From NCBI RefSeq assembly GCF_001949145.1, contig NW_019091387.1, positions 1,174,761 through 1,218,002 of the forward strand: a stretch of 43,242 nucleotides of DNA, read 5' to 3'. The number at the start of each line of letters is the position of its first letter. Position 1 is the first letter of the stretch. Under the pieces are notes generated by a model. That model was not told where the DNA came from and searched no databases. It saw only the letters and a list, made by a program, of their open reading frames with translations. Below are positions 10,777 to 21,190 of the stretch, one piece after another. Origin of the DNA: Acanthaster planci (lineage: Eukaryota; Echinodermata; Asteroidea; Valvatida; Acanthasteridae). The position numbers and the translations under genes are program-made.

Positions 10777-11206
10777 GTCAGGCACGACGGCACGATACGA
10801 CGGAGGACGATAAGGCAGCACAACACGACGGTGCGACGACACGATGCGACGGCAAGACATCAGGACGCGACGCCACGGCGGCAGGACGCGACGGCCTAGC
10901 CCACACTGCATAAACACCATACAATGACAGGCGAGGCGACGATTTGACGGCACGACACGACGTTACGACGGCACGAAGCGACATCACGACGGCGCGATAA
11001 GACAGGACGGCACAGCGCGACATAATCAACAAACAACACCACGCGGAGGCACGACGCGGCGGCAAGATGGCACGAAACAATGTATTAAACATAGCATAAA
11101 AGTAATGAGAAAAGAGACGACGCGACGGAGCTGTCGTAGCGTCGCGTCGTGGTGTAAGGGGCGATGGGACGACGCGGCGCAATTTTGGCGGCTATAGAAC
11201 ACCATA
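10777..11206 (-). repeat. CGACG-rich low-complexity repeat, inverted copy
   Basis: Degenerate CGACGGCACGA-type sequence that, read on the minus strand from 11206, begins with the same TATGGTGTTCTATAG start as the copy at 9052. A second internal AACACCATAC near 10914 suggests two concatenated units. The 134-codon minus-strand ORF is low complexity and not a gene. Confidence 0.75.
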
Positions 11207-12160
11207 CATTCCTGACCTGCACTTCTGAATATTCTGCCAGTAGTTAGCAGGGGGCGACAGTCTGGCACAATTTGAAATTTGCTACAAAAATAGAAAAAGA
11301 TCAGCAAATGTGGCACAGTTTGACCTTCCCTGTGAAATTATGGCACAATCGGATGAGATAGGATGATAAAAAGACACAAAAAAGAGATATGTTGCGTGAT
11401 GTCATGGAAAAATACCGACTAGCCCACCAGAAGGTCCTAAAGTAATCAAGGGGTAGTAAACAATAATCCTTAGATATTCAATGGACTGTACGTGCCGCCG
11501 GCAGGTACATGCTAACGGTCTTGGGTTTGGCTTACTTTGGTTACGGAGATCTGATCAATACAGGAAAGAAGAACGGGCTGGCCCTGGCTAAATTTCTTAA
11601 TCCTTCGAACTAGAGTTTTACGAGCCGTTGCCCTGTACATATACATATATATGATTTTGGCTCTGGCTGAAGTTATTTTTCTTTTGAACTGGTGTTTTAC
11701 GTCGGTTACCCTGTACATGTATATGGTTTCACAAATTCAAACAGAGAGGAGCATTACTGTTGATCTTTATTGTGGAATAAGTGTAAAATAGATCATCATT
11801 TAAAAAAATAAAAATTCTCGTGGGTGGCATATGACGTCGATTGGGGATTTAACACATAGCAAAGGGGTAAATTTATCCGTCGTGCTATGGAATATTGTGC
11901 AGAAGTTCTAGACCAGTATCCTACCCGAAAATTGTTGGTCGGTAGTCATGCCGATTAGTAAGAACATAAAACAAATTCAGTTTTTTTACAATTATACTAT
12001 TTTTAAGAATTACTAAAGTTGATTACTGGAAGTTTGTTACATTTTAAATTAGAGACATTACATGTACTCGTTACTATTTTGGAACCATTTGTCTCTAATG
12101 ATTGCTGTAATTTAGTGATTTTCCTCTTCATCAGTAACCTGAAACAGTCTCTCAAATTTA
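11207..12160. other. Intergenic stretch, no gene seen
   Basis: AT-rich sequence with short similar strings around 11580-11720 (GGCT...TTTTACG...GTTGCCCTGTACAT, seen twice), suggesting a small decayed tandem duplication. No exon-like ORF was found. Confidence 0.45.
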
Positions 12161-12540
12161 TCAGCATTTATCATCATCAACCCTATTGAAGATTTTGTTG
12201 ACTTCCATGCCTTTGTTAAGTTTTTCTTCGAGATCATCTACAATGTCCTGGTGAGTTTCATTATGCTTCAAATGTAGGTAACTTGACAGAAGCTCCATAT
12301 TGTCGTCGAAAAAGTCTTGCTTGACCGCCCAGGGGGTCTTTCTGTTTGCCTTTTTCCTGGATTGATCTTCATCCATGCCTTTGTTGACGTACTTGATATA
12401 TTTTTCTTCCTACATCTCGCTATTTGTTTCTCTGGCTTCAGCCAGCCAATTTTGGTTGGTGGCATTTTTCATATTGCTCTGTTCATTCTTCATTTAGCTT
12501 TTTTCATTGCTCATATTTTTCTATTTTGACTTTTTAAAAA
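12161..12540 (-). pseudogene. Decayed coding fragment, family unrecognised
   Basis: The minus-strand frame ending at 12161 reads a charged helical peptide (MDEDQSRKKANRKTPWAVK, then a stretch ending VDDDKC). Upstream the same frame stays open for about 30 more codons across one TAG. The composition looks like protein rather than random sequence, and it may be a transposon remnant. I cannot name a family. There is no start, splice or poly(A) context. Confidence 0.3.
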
Positions 12541-12549
12541 ATATCTCCT

Positions 12550-13259
12550 GAACAAAACAAGTTTTTATCAAATTCCTTTTGCTAGACCTTCGGCAGATCT
12601 ATTAGATATCCATACGTGGGAAAATATGGTGACGTCATGATGACGTCTCCATCATTTACGATTTTGAATTCTACATTATAAGCAATATCTGATCGTTACG
12701 AAATTCACTCAGTAAGTTAACAGTCAATCCCTGATTGCATTTCTGAAGTGCATTTCTGCAGAAAACTGTAAACTTCAATTCACCAATTTCAGGTATATGT
12801 GTAGATTAGTAAATTGGATTAGCCAAGTAAGTAATAGCGCTATTTACTAGTAAGATCGTCCTACTCAATTTGGTGCATATACTTCACACGTATTCACACT
12901 CGCGGCCGCTACCGAGTGCGGAAATGCCCTGTGTCGCGCAGTTCGTTCCAGCATCTAAGGTCCAAGAAAGAAGCAAGGACATGTCCGATGACCGGGACTG
13001 TGGGAATCACCATTTCGAAAAGATTTTTTCTTCTCGGAATTAAATAGCTCACAATATATACAAATGATGCTTAGAAAAGGCTCTGAATCCAAAGCAGCTC
13101 CGTGGTTGTTCACAACCGCATTCGTCTGGTTAAAATTTGATTCACTCACTATTTAAGACACATGAAAAAAAACAAAAGCCGAAAGTGTTTTAACGAAAAA
13201 AAATATCAATTACTGAGATAACGTCACGTGCAACGTCTTTTACGATCGCTTTTGGACTT
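12550..13259. other. Stretch between coding remnants, no gene seen
   Basis: It contains a NotI-like GCGGCCGC near 12902 and the sequence just downstream of the double-cupin gene. I did not find AATAAA on the minus strand close to that stop. Confidence 0.4.
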
Positions 13260-14036
13260 TCATCTTTCATAACTTGAGAAACCATCTTCGGTGAAGCGGT
13301 GGGTTTCGTCCCCATTCAAGGCCGGATCGAATATGCAAATGCAGAAACAATCCTTCTCGCCAGTAATCATTTCGTGCTTGTCATGCAAATTCATGAAGTA
13401 GTTGGTGCCGTTCTTTTCGTCCGTCTTGGTTTGCTCATGGGTCCAGCGATCGCCGTCATCTTGCCAATAATAAGTCGTGCTACCATGAATATAATACGCT
13501 GCCTCGATATGGTTTCTGTACTCTTGCTTCGACGATGTCTCAGCTGCGACACGAGTGTTGGTGATAGTAAGTGGGAAGCCATCTTTCTTGACAATGAATC
13601 GACGACTGTTACCATTCCCGAACGCGATATCCTTGTCGGTGCCAAGCAGCTCGGACAAGCTTCTAATTAACTCAAGAGATTTATAGACGACCTGGAGGTC
13701 TGGATAGTAGACTACCAAGACGCGCATATCACCCTCTGCTGACACGTACAAGGTGTGCGTTACATCTGACGAGAGCGCCACCACATGGTCAGGACCAACA
13801 TAGTATTCGTCTTTTACACCTTCCCTCTTGCATTTCCCACAGCCGGTGATGAAATAGTAATGATGAACGCAGTGTTGGTTGTCCGGGGACCTCAGAGAAA
13901 CACTCTGTCCTGCCTTGATGCGAGCCTCGTACATACTGTATCCACTGTAGTCATTCCCAGCAATTACATTCACACCACTGAGGGCGCTGTTGGGCAGAGA
14001 AATTGTCGGTTGGTTGCAGGAGTGAGTGACAATCAT
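13260..14036 (-). CDS. Double-cupin protein related to ectoine synthase (EctC)
   Basis: An intronless 258-aa ORF from ATG at 14036 to TGA at 13260-13262. Both halves resemble EctC, the cupin enzyme that cyclises N-gamma-acetyl-diaminobutyrate to the osmolyte ectoine. C-terminal cupin (about 142-258): RNHIEAAYYIHG (E178), GTNYFMNLHDKH (Y213, H221) and the closing FDPALNGDETH...GFSSY match the EctC signature. E, Y and H are the iron ligands known for bacterial EctC. N-terminal cupin (1-115) starts MIV like EctC and keeps its overall pattern, but has H58, H84 and H94 at those places. Bacterial EctC is a single cupin of about 130 aa, so this is a tandem duplication within one chain. No ectA or ectB neighbour is seen. 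The intronless structure suggests horizontal transfer or retroposition (inference). It could be an EctC-like cupin with a different substrate. Confidence 0.8.
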   Translation of the reverse strand: MIVTHSCNQPTISLPNSALSGVNVIAGNDYSGYSMYEARIKAGQSVSLRSPDNQHCVHHYYFITGCGKCKREGVKDEYYVGPDHVVALSSDVTHTLYVSAEGDMRVLVVYYPDLQVVYKSLELIRSLSELLGTDKDIAFGNGNSRRFIVKKDGFPLTITNTRVAAETSSKQEYRNHIEAAYYIHGSTTYYWQDDGDRWTHEQTKTDEKNGTNYFMNLHDKHEMITGEKDCFCICIFDPALNGDETHRFTEDGFSSYER

Positions 14037-14071
14037 GGCTTTTAGAATACCTGTGACTGAGAAAAAGACGG

Positions 14072-14078
14072 ATAAATA
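14072..14078 (-). promoter_or_regulatory. Possible TATA-like element of the EctC-like gene
   Basis: On the minus strand TATTTAT lies about 36 bases before the ATG, which would give a very short leader. A CACAG at about 14048-14052 could instead be a splice acceptor of a 5' UTR intron. Weak evidence. Confidence 0.2.
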
Positions 14079-14306
14079 CAGTGGGCCACGTTAAACCAAC
14101 AGGAGGAGATTCGCAGATGTTCGGCAACGCGTGATAGGCCTAGTGTGCATTTACAAAATTATAAGAAATAGGTGATGACGGCGTACGCGAGGGGGATAAT
14201 CGGGGGTTCGGACCCCCCAATTCTGTTATCCGTAGTCGTTAATAAAAACAAACACAAAATATGGAATGTATTGGCATTTGTGGCAGAGACTTAAACAATT
14301 ATTTCA

Positions 14307-14367
14307 TTTTAATTAATAAATCAATTTAATTAATTGATTAGATTAATTATTTCTTAATTAATTAAGT
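14307..14367. repeat. AT-rich cluster of TTAATTAA/TAATTGATTA palindromes
   Basis: TTAATTAA or TTAATTAATT occurs three times, with TAATTGATTA between, in 61 bases lying 270 bases upstream of the EctC-like ORF. TAAT cores are homeodomain-type sites, but AT-rich drift can produce the same look. Confidence 0.5.
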
Positions 14368-14658
14368 ACTGAGCATACAGTGTTTATCAATATATGCGTT
14401 GGGTAAAGGCAAAACCCGTTGTATAAATTATCACGAGATGAATACCTAGTTACATAACACAGCTCAATACAAACAAGTCCCTTTTCATCCTTGCCCGTGC
14501 TTTATCTGCTCTTTTCAGTTGCGGGCAAGATAAGATGTGTATTAATGGCGCAAGACATGGCTGTTCAAGCATGATCCACCCATAAGTGGACAATTAAACC
14601 GCGGAGATGCATTGAATATCTCGAAAGCATGTCGCGCTTGTACTAAAAGCTACAATAG

Positions 14659-15235
14659 TCCGTGGGCAACAATGGGTTCACATGCACACCCCCCCCCACA
14701 ACTTGACGTCCTTAGTATGTTGTTATGCTGATGGCCCTACTGCATCAGAAAAATGATGTAAACATGAATTTAAGATGTACAAAATATCCACTTCAGTGAG
14801 ATATAAACCCCAAGATTAACGCAAGAAATGGGCGTAAAAATATGGGTAGGGGAAACAAAACTGGTCAAATCACACGTTTAGCTTCTGCCTATCTGGACAA
14901 ATTAGGTGTCATTTGAGAGCTACTTAGGTCTCCTGTCTGAAGGTGTGAAGCAATGACAGATATACCCCTTGGTTATGCAAATATAGGTCAAAAGGTCAGG
15001 CATACTCTAATGAAGTTGAAATTTGTGACCCTCAAAATTCCATCCACACACTGCTGTGGCCACATTTCAATGAACTTTGAACATGGTTTACGGTTGACAC
15101 CATTTATGTTTTGAAAATAAACGTATTCCAGGAAAAAGTGCAGATTACCAAGATAAGCCTTTCATTTCAGAAACAAAAACACGTTATTACCCCGAAATGC
15201 ATACTGTCAGTGCTCTCCTATGAAATCCCTAAATA
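14659..15235 (+). repeat. Left copy of the long inverted repeat
   Basis: It matches the reverse complement of 26515-27089 throughout, for example GCAAATATAGGTCAAAAGGTC, GAGAGCTACTTAGGTCTCCTG and ATTACCCCGAAATGCAT (minor differences in each). Its inner end is cut by the TA-flanked MITE that starts at 15236. Confidence 0.85.
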
Positions 15236-15466
15236 TACGCTGCAAAAACTGGGGTGTTAAATTTAACACCTGCGGTGTTTCCAGAAGACTACACTAACAC
15301 TTGTGTTAAAATTTTGGTGTTATTTGATGTTACTTGTAACACCTTTTACTGAGTGCACTTATAGGTGTGCAAAGTAACATCATCAGTGTTAAAGTAACAC
15401 CATATGGTGTGGTCATCTGATAACACCCAAAAGTGTTGATTTTAACACCTGAGTTTTTACAGTGTA
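15236..15466. mobile_element. MITE with TA ends and GTGTTAAA motifs
   Basis: The ends are imperfect inverted repeats: TACGCTGCAAAAACTGGGG at the left, and the right end read inward is TACACTGTAAAAACTCAGG. Each is followed by TGTTAAA and AACAC. The interior is filled with GTGTTA/TAACAC palindromes. The TA termini fit a Tc1/mariner-type target. There is no ORF, so the element is nonautonomous. Confidence 0.75.
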
Positions 15467-15662
15467 TAGCTTTGGCCAACTAATAAATTCCTTAAGGAAG
15501 TGTCACCGTTCATATTGGTGCAGAATCTGTCATGTCTGCCGTCTTACACAGTTGATAAAGACTGGTTGGTGCCAAAAATGGCGCCTGAACAAGGATAATA
15601 GTGTTACGTTCCTACAAACTGTTCCCTTTTTACATGTACATCACGGAAGTATATAAAAAAAA

Positions 15663-15887
15663 CCGGACTTGCGACACCTATGTATGATATAGAAGCCAAC
15701 TTGCGGCCATTTTACCAAGCCCGATGCGCAGGTTGCCTCGCTTCTGTTGACACGAGGGAGAACAAAGGTTGGCACTGTCGGGCAAGCTCTGTAATCGGCT
15801 CGGTAAAATGGCTGCTAGTGGATTCAATGATCTCTATAAGCTGATTAAGGGCATTGCGAGTCCATATTTTTTATATATACGTCTGTG
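15663..15887 (+). repeat. Dispersed repeat, copy A
   Basis: Direct repeat partner of 16615-16812. Shared strings include CCTATGTATGA, ATAGAAGCCAAC, CCATTTTACCAAGC, CGGCTCGGTAAAAT, GCTAGTGGATTCAATGATCT and AAGCTGATTAAGGGCATTGC. The middle 40 bases differ. Confidence 0.8.
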
Positions 15888-16614
15888 ATGAACATGTACG
15901 TTATTTCTATTACACACACCACGCACTCCACAGCCAGCGCACAATGACCATGCAGATTGCATGCATTGTACATGTACACAGCGCCAGGTATACTACGCGT
16001 GACCCAGTTGCACCATAGACCTGGAGGAGCCTTAAACCTACCTCCATGGTTGCACTATGCTGCAACATGGCCTTCAACCGCTACTCGATCCGCAGCACAT
16101 TTCCAACCTTTTCAAATCTTTTTTTTTTTAATCGATCTTACTTTCAGTCACATCGTGGAGCTTAATCGTGTTAATAGCTCCATGGTCACACATGTGACCC
16201 GTTCATTCGACCCAAACAGACCTCCACTTCATAGCGTACGTGTCCCGCTGACCCACACACTGAAAGCCCGTGTCCAGTCACGGCACAGCAAGGTCAACCG
16301 TGGCTTTTTTATAGCTAGCTCCATCGTTCAACTACTTCCACTCGTCCATAGTTTCACCCCATCAGAATTGCGTGTAGACTTCCTAGCCATCCAGAGACCA
16401 GGTATCATACACAACTCTATGCATCGAGAAAGACTCACCCTTTCTTTTCTCTCGTTGACCAAGTTCCCTGTTGCTCAACCACGAGCAGCGTTTCACCATC
16501 AGCGAAGACCAAATGTCACGTATGTCCACGCCGCAGCGGACATCAATTTAGTTTGATTAAACTGCGCATGCTCAAAACCGTTAGGAAGCAGCACGGACTT
16601 AAATTAAAAAAAAG

Positions 16615-16812
16615 CCTGGACTTGCAATGCCTATGTATGAAATAGAAGCCAACCAGCCGCCATTTTACCAAGCAAAATACAAATGTGCGGGTTGACTCAA
16701 AGAAAGGCAGGCATTTGTATCCGGCTCGGTAAAATAACTGCTAGTGGATTCAATGATCTCTTTAAGCTGATTAAGGGCATTGCGAGTCCAGATTTTCTTA
16801 TATAGGTCCGTG
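16615..16812 (+). repeat. Dispersed repeat, copy B
   Basis: Second copy of the 15663 repeat, about 950 bases downstream and in the same orientation. A minus-strand ORF of 76 codons runs through it but has no family I recognise. The 199-codon plus-strand ORF lying between the two copies looks non-coding in composition. Confidence 0.8.
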
Positions 16813-18429
16813 GGAAGCAGGCCGACCCATCTTTTTCTAGTAAGCAGACGACGCAAAGAAGAGGCGCCAAAACTCTGGCATTTTTTCGAAAACATGAAGA
16901 ATCTGGTTATTTAAATCAGACGGGAACAATAAATAAAAAATTAACGGGCATTTTTAGGTGAAATGTTCACTAGAAAATGTAGAAAAGTGGATTTACAATA
17001 ACTTTTGCTGAAGCTTTGAACGAGAAACCTCCACTTTAACCCTTCATCTTCAATCACAAATTTTTATATGAAAATCATTTTTCGTGAAAAAGATTTAATG
17101 GCATAAGATCAAGCAACAACGGAAATATATTTTGTATATATTTCATTCGAATGCATTTGCACCTTCATGAGAAAACGGCCCTTTAAAATCATATTTTCGT
17201 TCACGTAAAAACAGTTGGAGGAAGCCATTTTGTTTAAAAACTCGATTCTAGTTATCAAATATTTACTCGGATACTATTTCCCCTTGCGCCATAGATAAAG
17301 TGATAATTTGGAAACCGTATCTGGTATCGATACTCTATTTTTACAGGGACAAAGTTCGTAATGGTATGAAGGCGGACGTGTTTGATGAATGGTATTTATC
17401 TTGTTCCGTGTGGTTTTCAGTACAAAAAACGTGATGTGTGATAATCCGCTTAAAACAGATCGTCAAAAAATCGATTATAAAATCTAAACTTTGGTTGAGT
17501 TTCATTCTTGTAATAATACCCACAAAAAGACAACTTAGAGTGGCTCCCCTGCGCAATAAAGTGTACACATTTTGAAGTTCAATATTTCTTGCAGCTACAT
17601 GTGTCTTTGAAAATACATGTACATATTAAACCGTATGTGTAACAACGTGTGTCTATAGGAATGGAATACCACAGTGCACATTTCTATTAAGCTCGCCACA
17701 CCTCCATCAACAGAATCTTTTGTATGGCTGAAATCCAATCCAGAGAACAATCCATCAAAGTTTCGAAGGATCACTGGATGCTTACGGATGTGTCAGCTGA
17801 AAAAACAAACAAGACAAAACCAGGTTATCAATAAATTGCATTATTTTCTAGTACAGTCGCACTAGAGGTTAATTCTAAGGTTGCTTGAAATGATGCTGAA
17901 GAGTTCATTCACTCCAACAAGGTTGTTTCTGGGTTTGGGTAATCTCAATGCTCTTGGCATACTGAAAAATATATGAGATAAAATACACTGATGTGAGCTT
18001 TTCCAGTTAATCATACAAGTTTGGAAACAATTGAGAAAAAGCAAGGGGAATGGCCATAGGTTGGTATGTATAACACTGCGGAATATGCACTACCCACGTA
18101 CATGTACTAGTATTGTGAATAAACACTGTCAAATCCAACAAAATTACCTGCACAATTACAATAAAGTGTTTCCATGCAATAAGTGTATACATGTACATTT
18201 ATATGATTACTATATGAATGTGAAGGCTAAATTCTTTCTTACGTGATTAAATGTTAAACATCTTGGCATCGGAATCAGAATACACGCAAAACCATGTACA
18301 AACACATGGTGGATGTACATGTACATGTACATTTGCGTGTACAAACACACATGTATACAAACATGACTGTCACATGCTCCTCCAGGTCTATGGTTTCATA
18401 GGACTGAGCGTGACCCTTGTGCTGCCTTC
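16813..18429. other. AT-rich stretch inside the inverted-repeat block
   Basis: No convincing gene. On the minus strand two acceptor-like sites occur: TTTTTTCAG near 17797 and ATTTTTCAG near 17963, the latter followed by YAKSIEITQTQKQPCWSE and a stop. TGTACA repeats cluster at 18314-18331. Confidence 0.4.
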
Positions 18430-18645
18430 TTATAGGTGAAAACAATGTAGCTTTGGAGCGGGCAGCTTTGGAGTAGTAACTCTCTGACCGTTCGTGAGTG
18501 CATAGCTCTGACATGAATAATCTGTCAATCCCGATAAACAGCTTAGATTAGGACGAGTTGTACTCTGATTATTGTTCCCATGATGAACATCCCATACAGC
18601 AATATCCAGCCTCGGTAACAACAGAAGTTGTTCATTGTAAATTTT
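18430..18645 (-). pseudogene. Exon-like segment with a histone-deacetylase-like motif
   Basis: On the minus strand an acceptor ACATTTTCTTTAG is followed at 18645 by 71 open codons ending in TAA at 18430. Residues 13-27 read LDIAVWDVHHGNNNQ. The run WDVHHGN..Q resembles the zinc-site motif of class II histone deacetylases, keeping the Asp and the two His but lacking the preceding Asp. The rest does not resemble an HDAC, and I found no partner exons. It may be a fragment, a diverged terminal exon or coincidence. Confidence 0.3.
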
Positions 18646-19351
18646 CTAAAGAAAATGTAAATAATTCTTCAGAAAAAAATCAGTAGTGTGTGTAAGTCAG
18701 TCCAATGACTCGAACACTATTATTCTTTTTGAAAACGGCTCCTGTTATGTTCAAAGTTTAGTAAATGCAGTAAATACACAAAAACTGAAGAAATACTCAG
18801 AACGATTACCCAGCTTTATTTCCCTGTCTCCAACATGGCGCAGCATATCTCCATCCCTTCTCCCAATGAGCGCTATTCATGTACCATGGACACAACAGCT
18901 CCCTACCCAGAGGCTGCATCCAATTCTGTTGTCTAGAGCTAGGTCTAGCTCTTTGCTACATTCGAAATGCGTGGAGATGAATAGACAATAGACTTAGCCG
19001 TAGCTCTGGAAGCCCGTTTCAGACACGGTCTAAGAGAGACGTTACACTGCTCTAATTCTCCAGCAGCATCAAGGTTGCAGAGAAGTTTCTTTTCTTACAC
19101 AGAAGTTTAATTGTTTCCCCCAAATTGGACATGTTTTGAAGTTCAAGAAAATTTAAGATACGAGAATAATTTTGTTTAAAACTAGTTTTAAATCAATTGC
19201 AATTTAAAACTGTTACAATGGTAATAAATAAGGAAAATTCTTGAACAAGCCTAAAAAGTTGCCACTGAATCACCTTTGCCTTTGTTACGTGATGACATGC
19301 GTACTCGGACGCTCGGCAGAGAAAAGACAATTACAAACTAACGCAAAATGA
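18646..19351. other. No gene seen
   Basis: Mixed AT-rich sequence. The 101-codon ORF at 18686 has no recognisable domain. AGCTAGGTCTAGCT near 18938 is a small palindrome. Confidence 0.4.
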
Positions 19352-19606
19352 TATAGACAATACCTGACGAAGGAGGAAACAAACGTAGAATTTTGGTACA
19401 TTGGAGAACTGGCAATGGACGGATGCATCAGGCAGGTATTAACTTATGAACAAGTAGCAATCGTTTATTATAAAAATAAGATCGAGCAAAAAGAACTGAC
19501 GACAAACTATTACATCCAAAAATTAACATTTAAAAGGGAAATACATGACATGAAAACCCAATATTTGGCCGAATATAATGAAATTAATATGATCTCACGG
19601 AACTAA
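19352..19606 (+). other. Orphan ORF, Lys/Glu/Tyr-rich, family unknown
   Basis: An open frame follows a TGA near 19350, beginning YRQYLTKEETNVEFWYIGEL. It continues through the ATG at 19415 to the stop TAA at 19604-19606, about 84 codons. The composition is protein-like and helical, unlike most ORFs around it, and the base composition turns GC-rich immediately downstream (19610-19930). It may be a fragment of a mobile-element gene. I cannot assign it. Confidence 0.3.
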
Positions 19607-20799
19607 GAACGAGGAAAAGCCGGGCGCTCGGTCACGCACAGGGAGGAAGGGCAGGGCCGTCACGGTCTATCACTGCTCAGCTAGCGCCACAGGACGGTTC
19701 GGAGACTGGTGATAAGCGGCGTTGGGCTCTGGATACTGGAGGTCAACTGCAAGCCATCACGGTAGTTGCCTCGACGATCCACGGTCCGGACGATCTCGGC
19801 GGAGATGGCCAAACCCAGTCTTGCCGGCTTGGCTTGGTAGAGGTCTTGGCCTCTGGTGGAAGATCTGCCTCCCTTGATGGTGGTATGCACTGACTGAGAA
19901 CCCGGCAAGGTACAGTGCGGAGCTTAAATACCTGCTCCCGTCACACCACCACACTCGTTATTCAAACAAAGTAAATACTTTGCGTGCCAAACATAAGAAA
20001 GAGGAACGGCAGCTATATACGTCAAAGAAGGGGCTACAAGGCTGCAAGCCCAGCCATAACACCTTACAATTACACATACACGACGCTGATCTTGAAGGAC
20101 AACATACCTGCTGATTGTGGAAACTGTCAGATTCCTTTCTCTTGATGTAGGATATGACATAAAAAATAATCCCAATATCAACACAGGTAGGTGATGATAT
20201 GACTAAAACGATTGGATTGCAGATCAAGGTCGTTGACTAGTATATATGTACGATCTACGTGAAGTGTTCCAAAGTTCCGAAATCATGCATTTTCGTATTA
20301 TTTTTGTAATCATAAAATGCCAAACACCATACACATACAGTCTACAAACAACCTTCAAAAAAGAGCACAGTCATCTCTGAGACTTCGTTTTTAAATTGCT
20401 GGCTCCAAAGAGGGCGCATTGTATTTGAACTGCACAAAAAGATGGCGGCGCACAGTAAATGTGCTCGCTTTTGTGAATTTTTTGTTTCAAACCTTGTAAG
20501 TATTTTGCCCATTGGGACATGGACCATGATTAAACAATTACGACAACCCTAAAAAGTTTGGCATTTGGGAGTTATGTACCTATTGAAAATAAATTCGGCA
20601 CTGAAAGGGGGAAAGTCAACTGTAGTTTGCTTTTCAACTGATCACCAGATGGTGATACATGCAGATCTACCAAAAAATCCTCTACGAGCACAAGTTAGTA
20701 GAGTTCCTTCGACAGGGGTGCTTTCAATCTGCAAAGTGAAATGCACCCTCTAGGGACATCACAGTAAGTTGGTAGTTCTGTTATCTTTTCAGGCTGTCC
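19607..20799. other. GC-rich then AT-rich stretch without a supported gene
   Basis: 19610-19930 is GC-rich and open on the minus strand for 65-75 codons in two overlapping frames, neither recognised. 20230-20800 shows nothing clear except a T-rich acceptor-like site (TTATCTTTTCAG) near 20804. Confidence 0.35.
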
Positions 20800-20804
20800 G
20801 CTGA

Positions 20805-21190
20805 TTGACGGTGAATCATGTCTTGTCGCGGCAGATCAGAAAACGAAGCTTAGAGGCCACCGAACAATGCAGTGAAACAGGCGTCTTTGTTCTGCACTAC
20901 AAAGAATCAAGTTGCAAAAATTTCACATTCATCTGTGAAGTAAATGACCCCGAAGCTCGAATGAAATGCCTTCAGAAAGTCAGGGATGACCGATAGATTA
21001 CAGCCTGCTGGTTCTGCTAATCGCATGGATGTTATGTGTGATCAAATTCCTGACAGTTTGTGCCCTTCTCATGGTTACCGTCGTGACTGCTGCCAACGTT
21101 TCACTGCTAATCTCAGTTGCTTGATTCCTTCTCAGGATACCAACCCGCAGAATGCTCCGCAGTTGAGACAGGGTAGGCGTATTCAGCTTT
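20805..21190 (+). pseudogene. Giant-ORF remnant, N-terminal Cys blocks
   Basis: The frame at 20805 reads to KVRDDR and a TAG. The frame from 20986 then continues LQPAGSANRMDVMCDQIPD, so one small frameshift near 20990 separates the two halves of a single conserved block. Confidence 0.65.

Noticed and set aside
10778-11182. 134-codon minus-strand ORF
   Set aside because: Translation of the CGACG simple repeat; Arg/Ser/Cys low complexity in every frame.
13299-13670. Plus-strand 123-codon ORF opposite the EctC-like gene
   Set aside because: Shadow of the minus-strand gene, whose peptide has clear family motifs.
15957-16556. 199-codon plus-strand ORF
   Set aside because: No recognisable domain, a composition rich in His/Pro/Ser/Arg typical of random GC-richer sequence, and position between two copies of a dispersed repeat.
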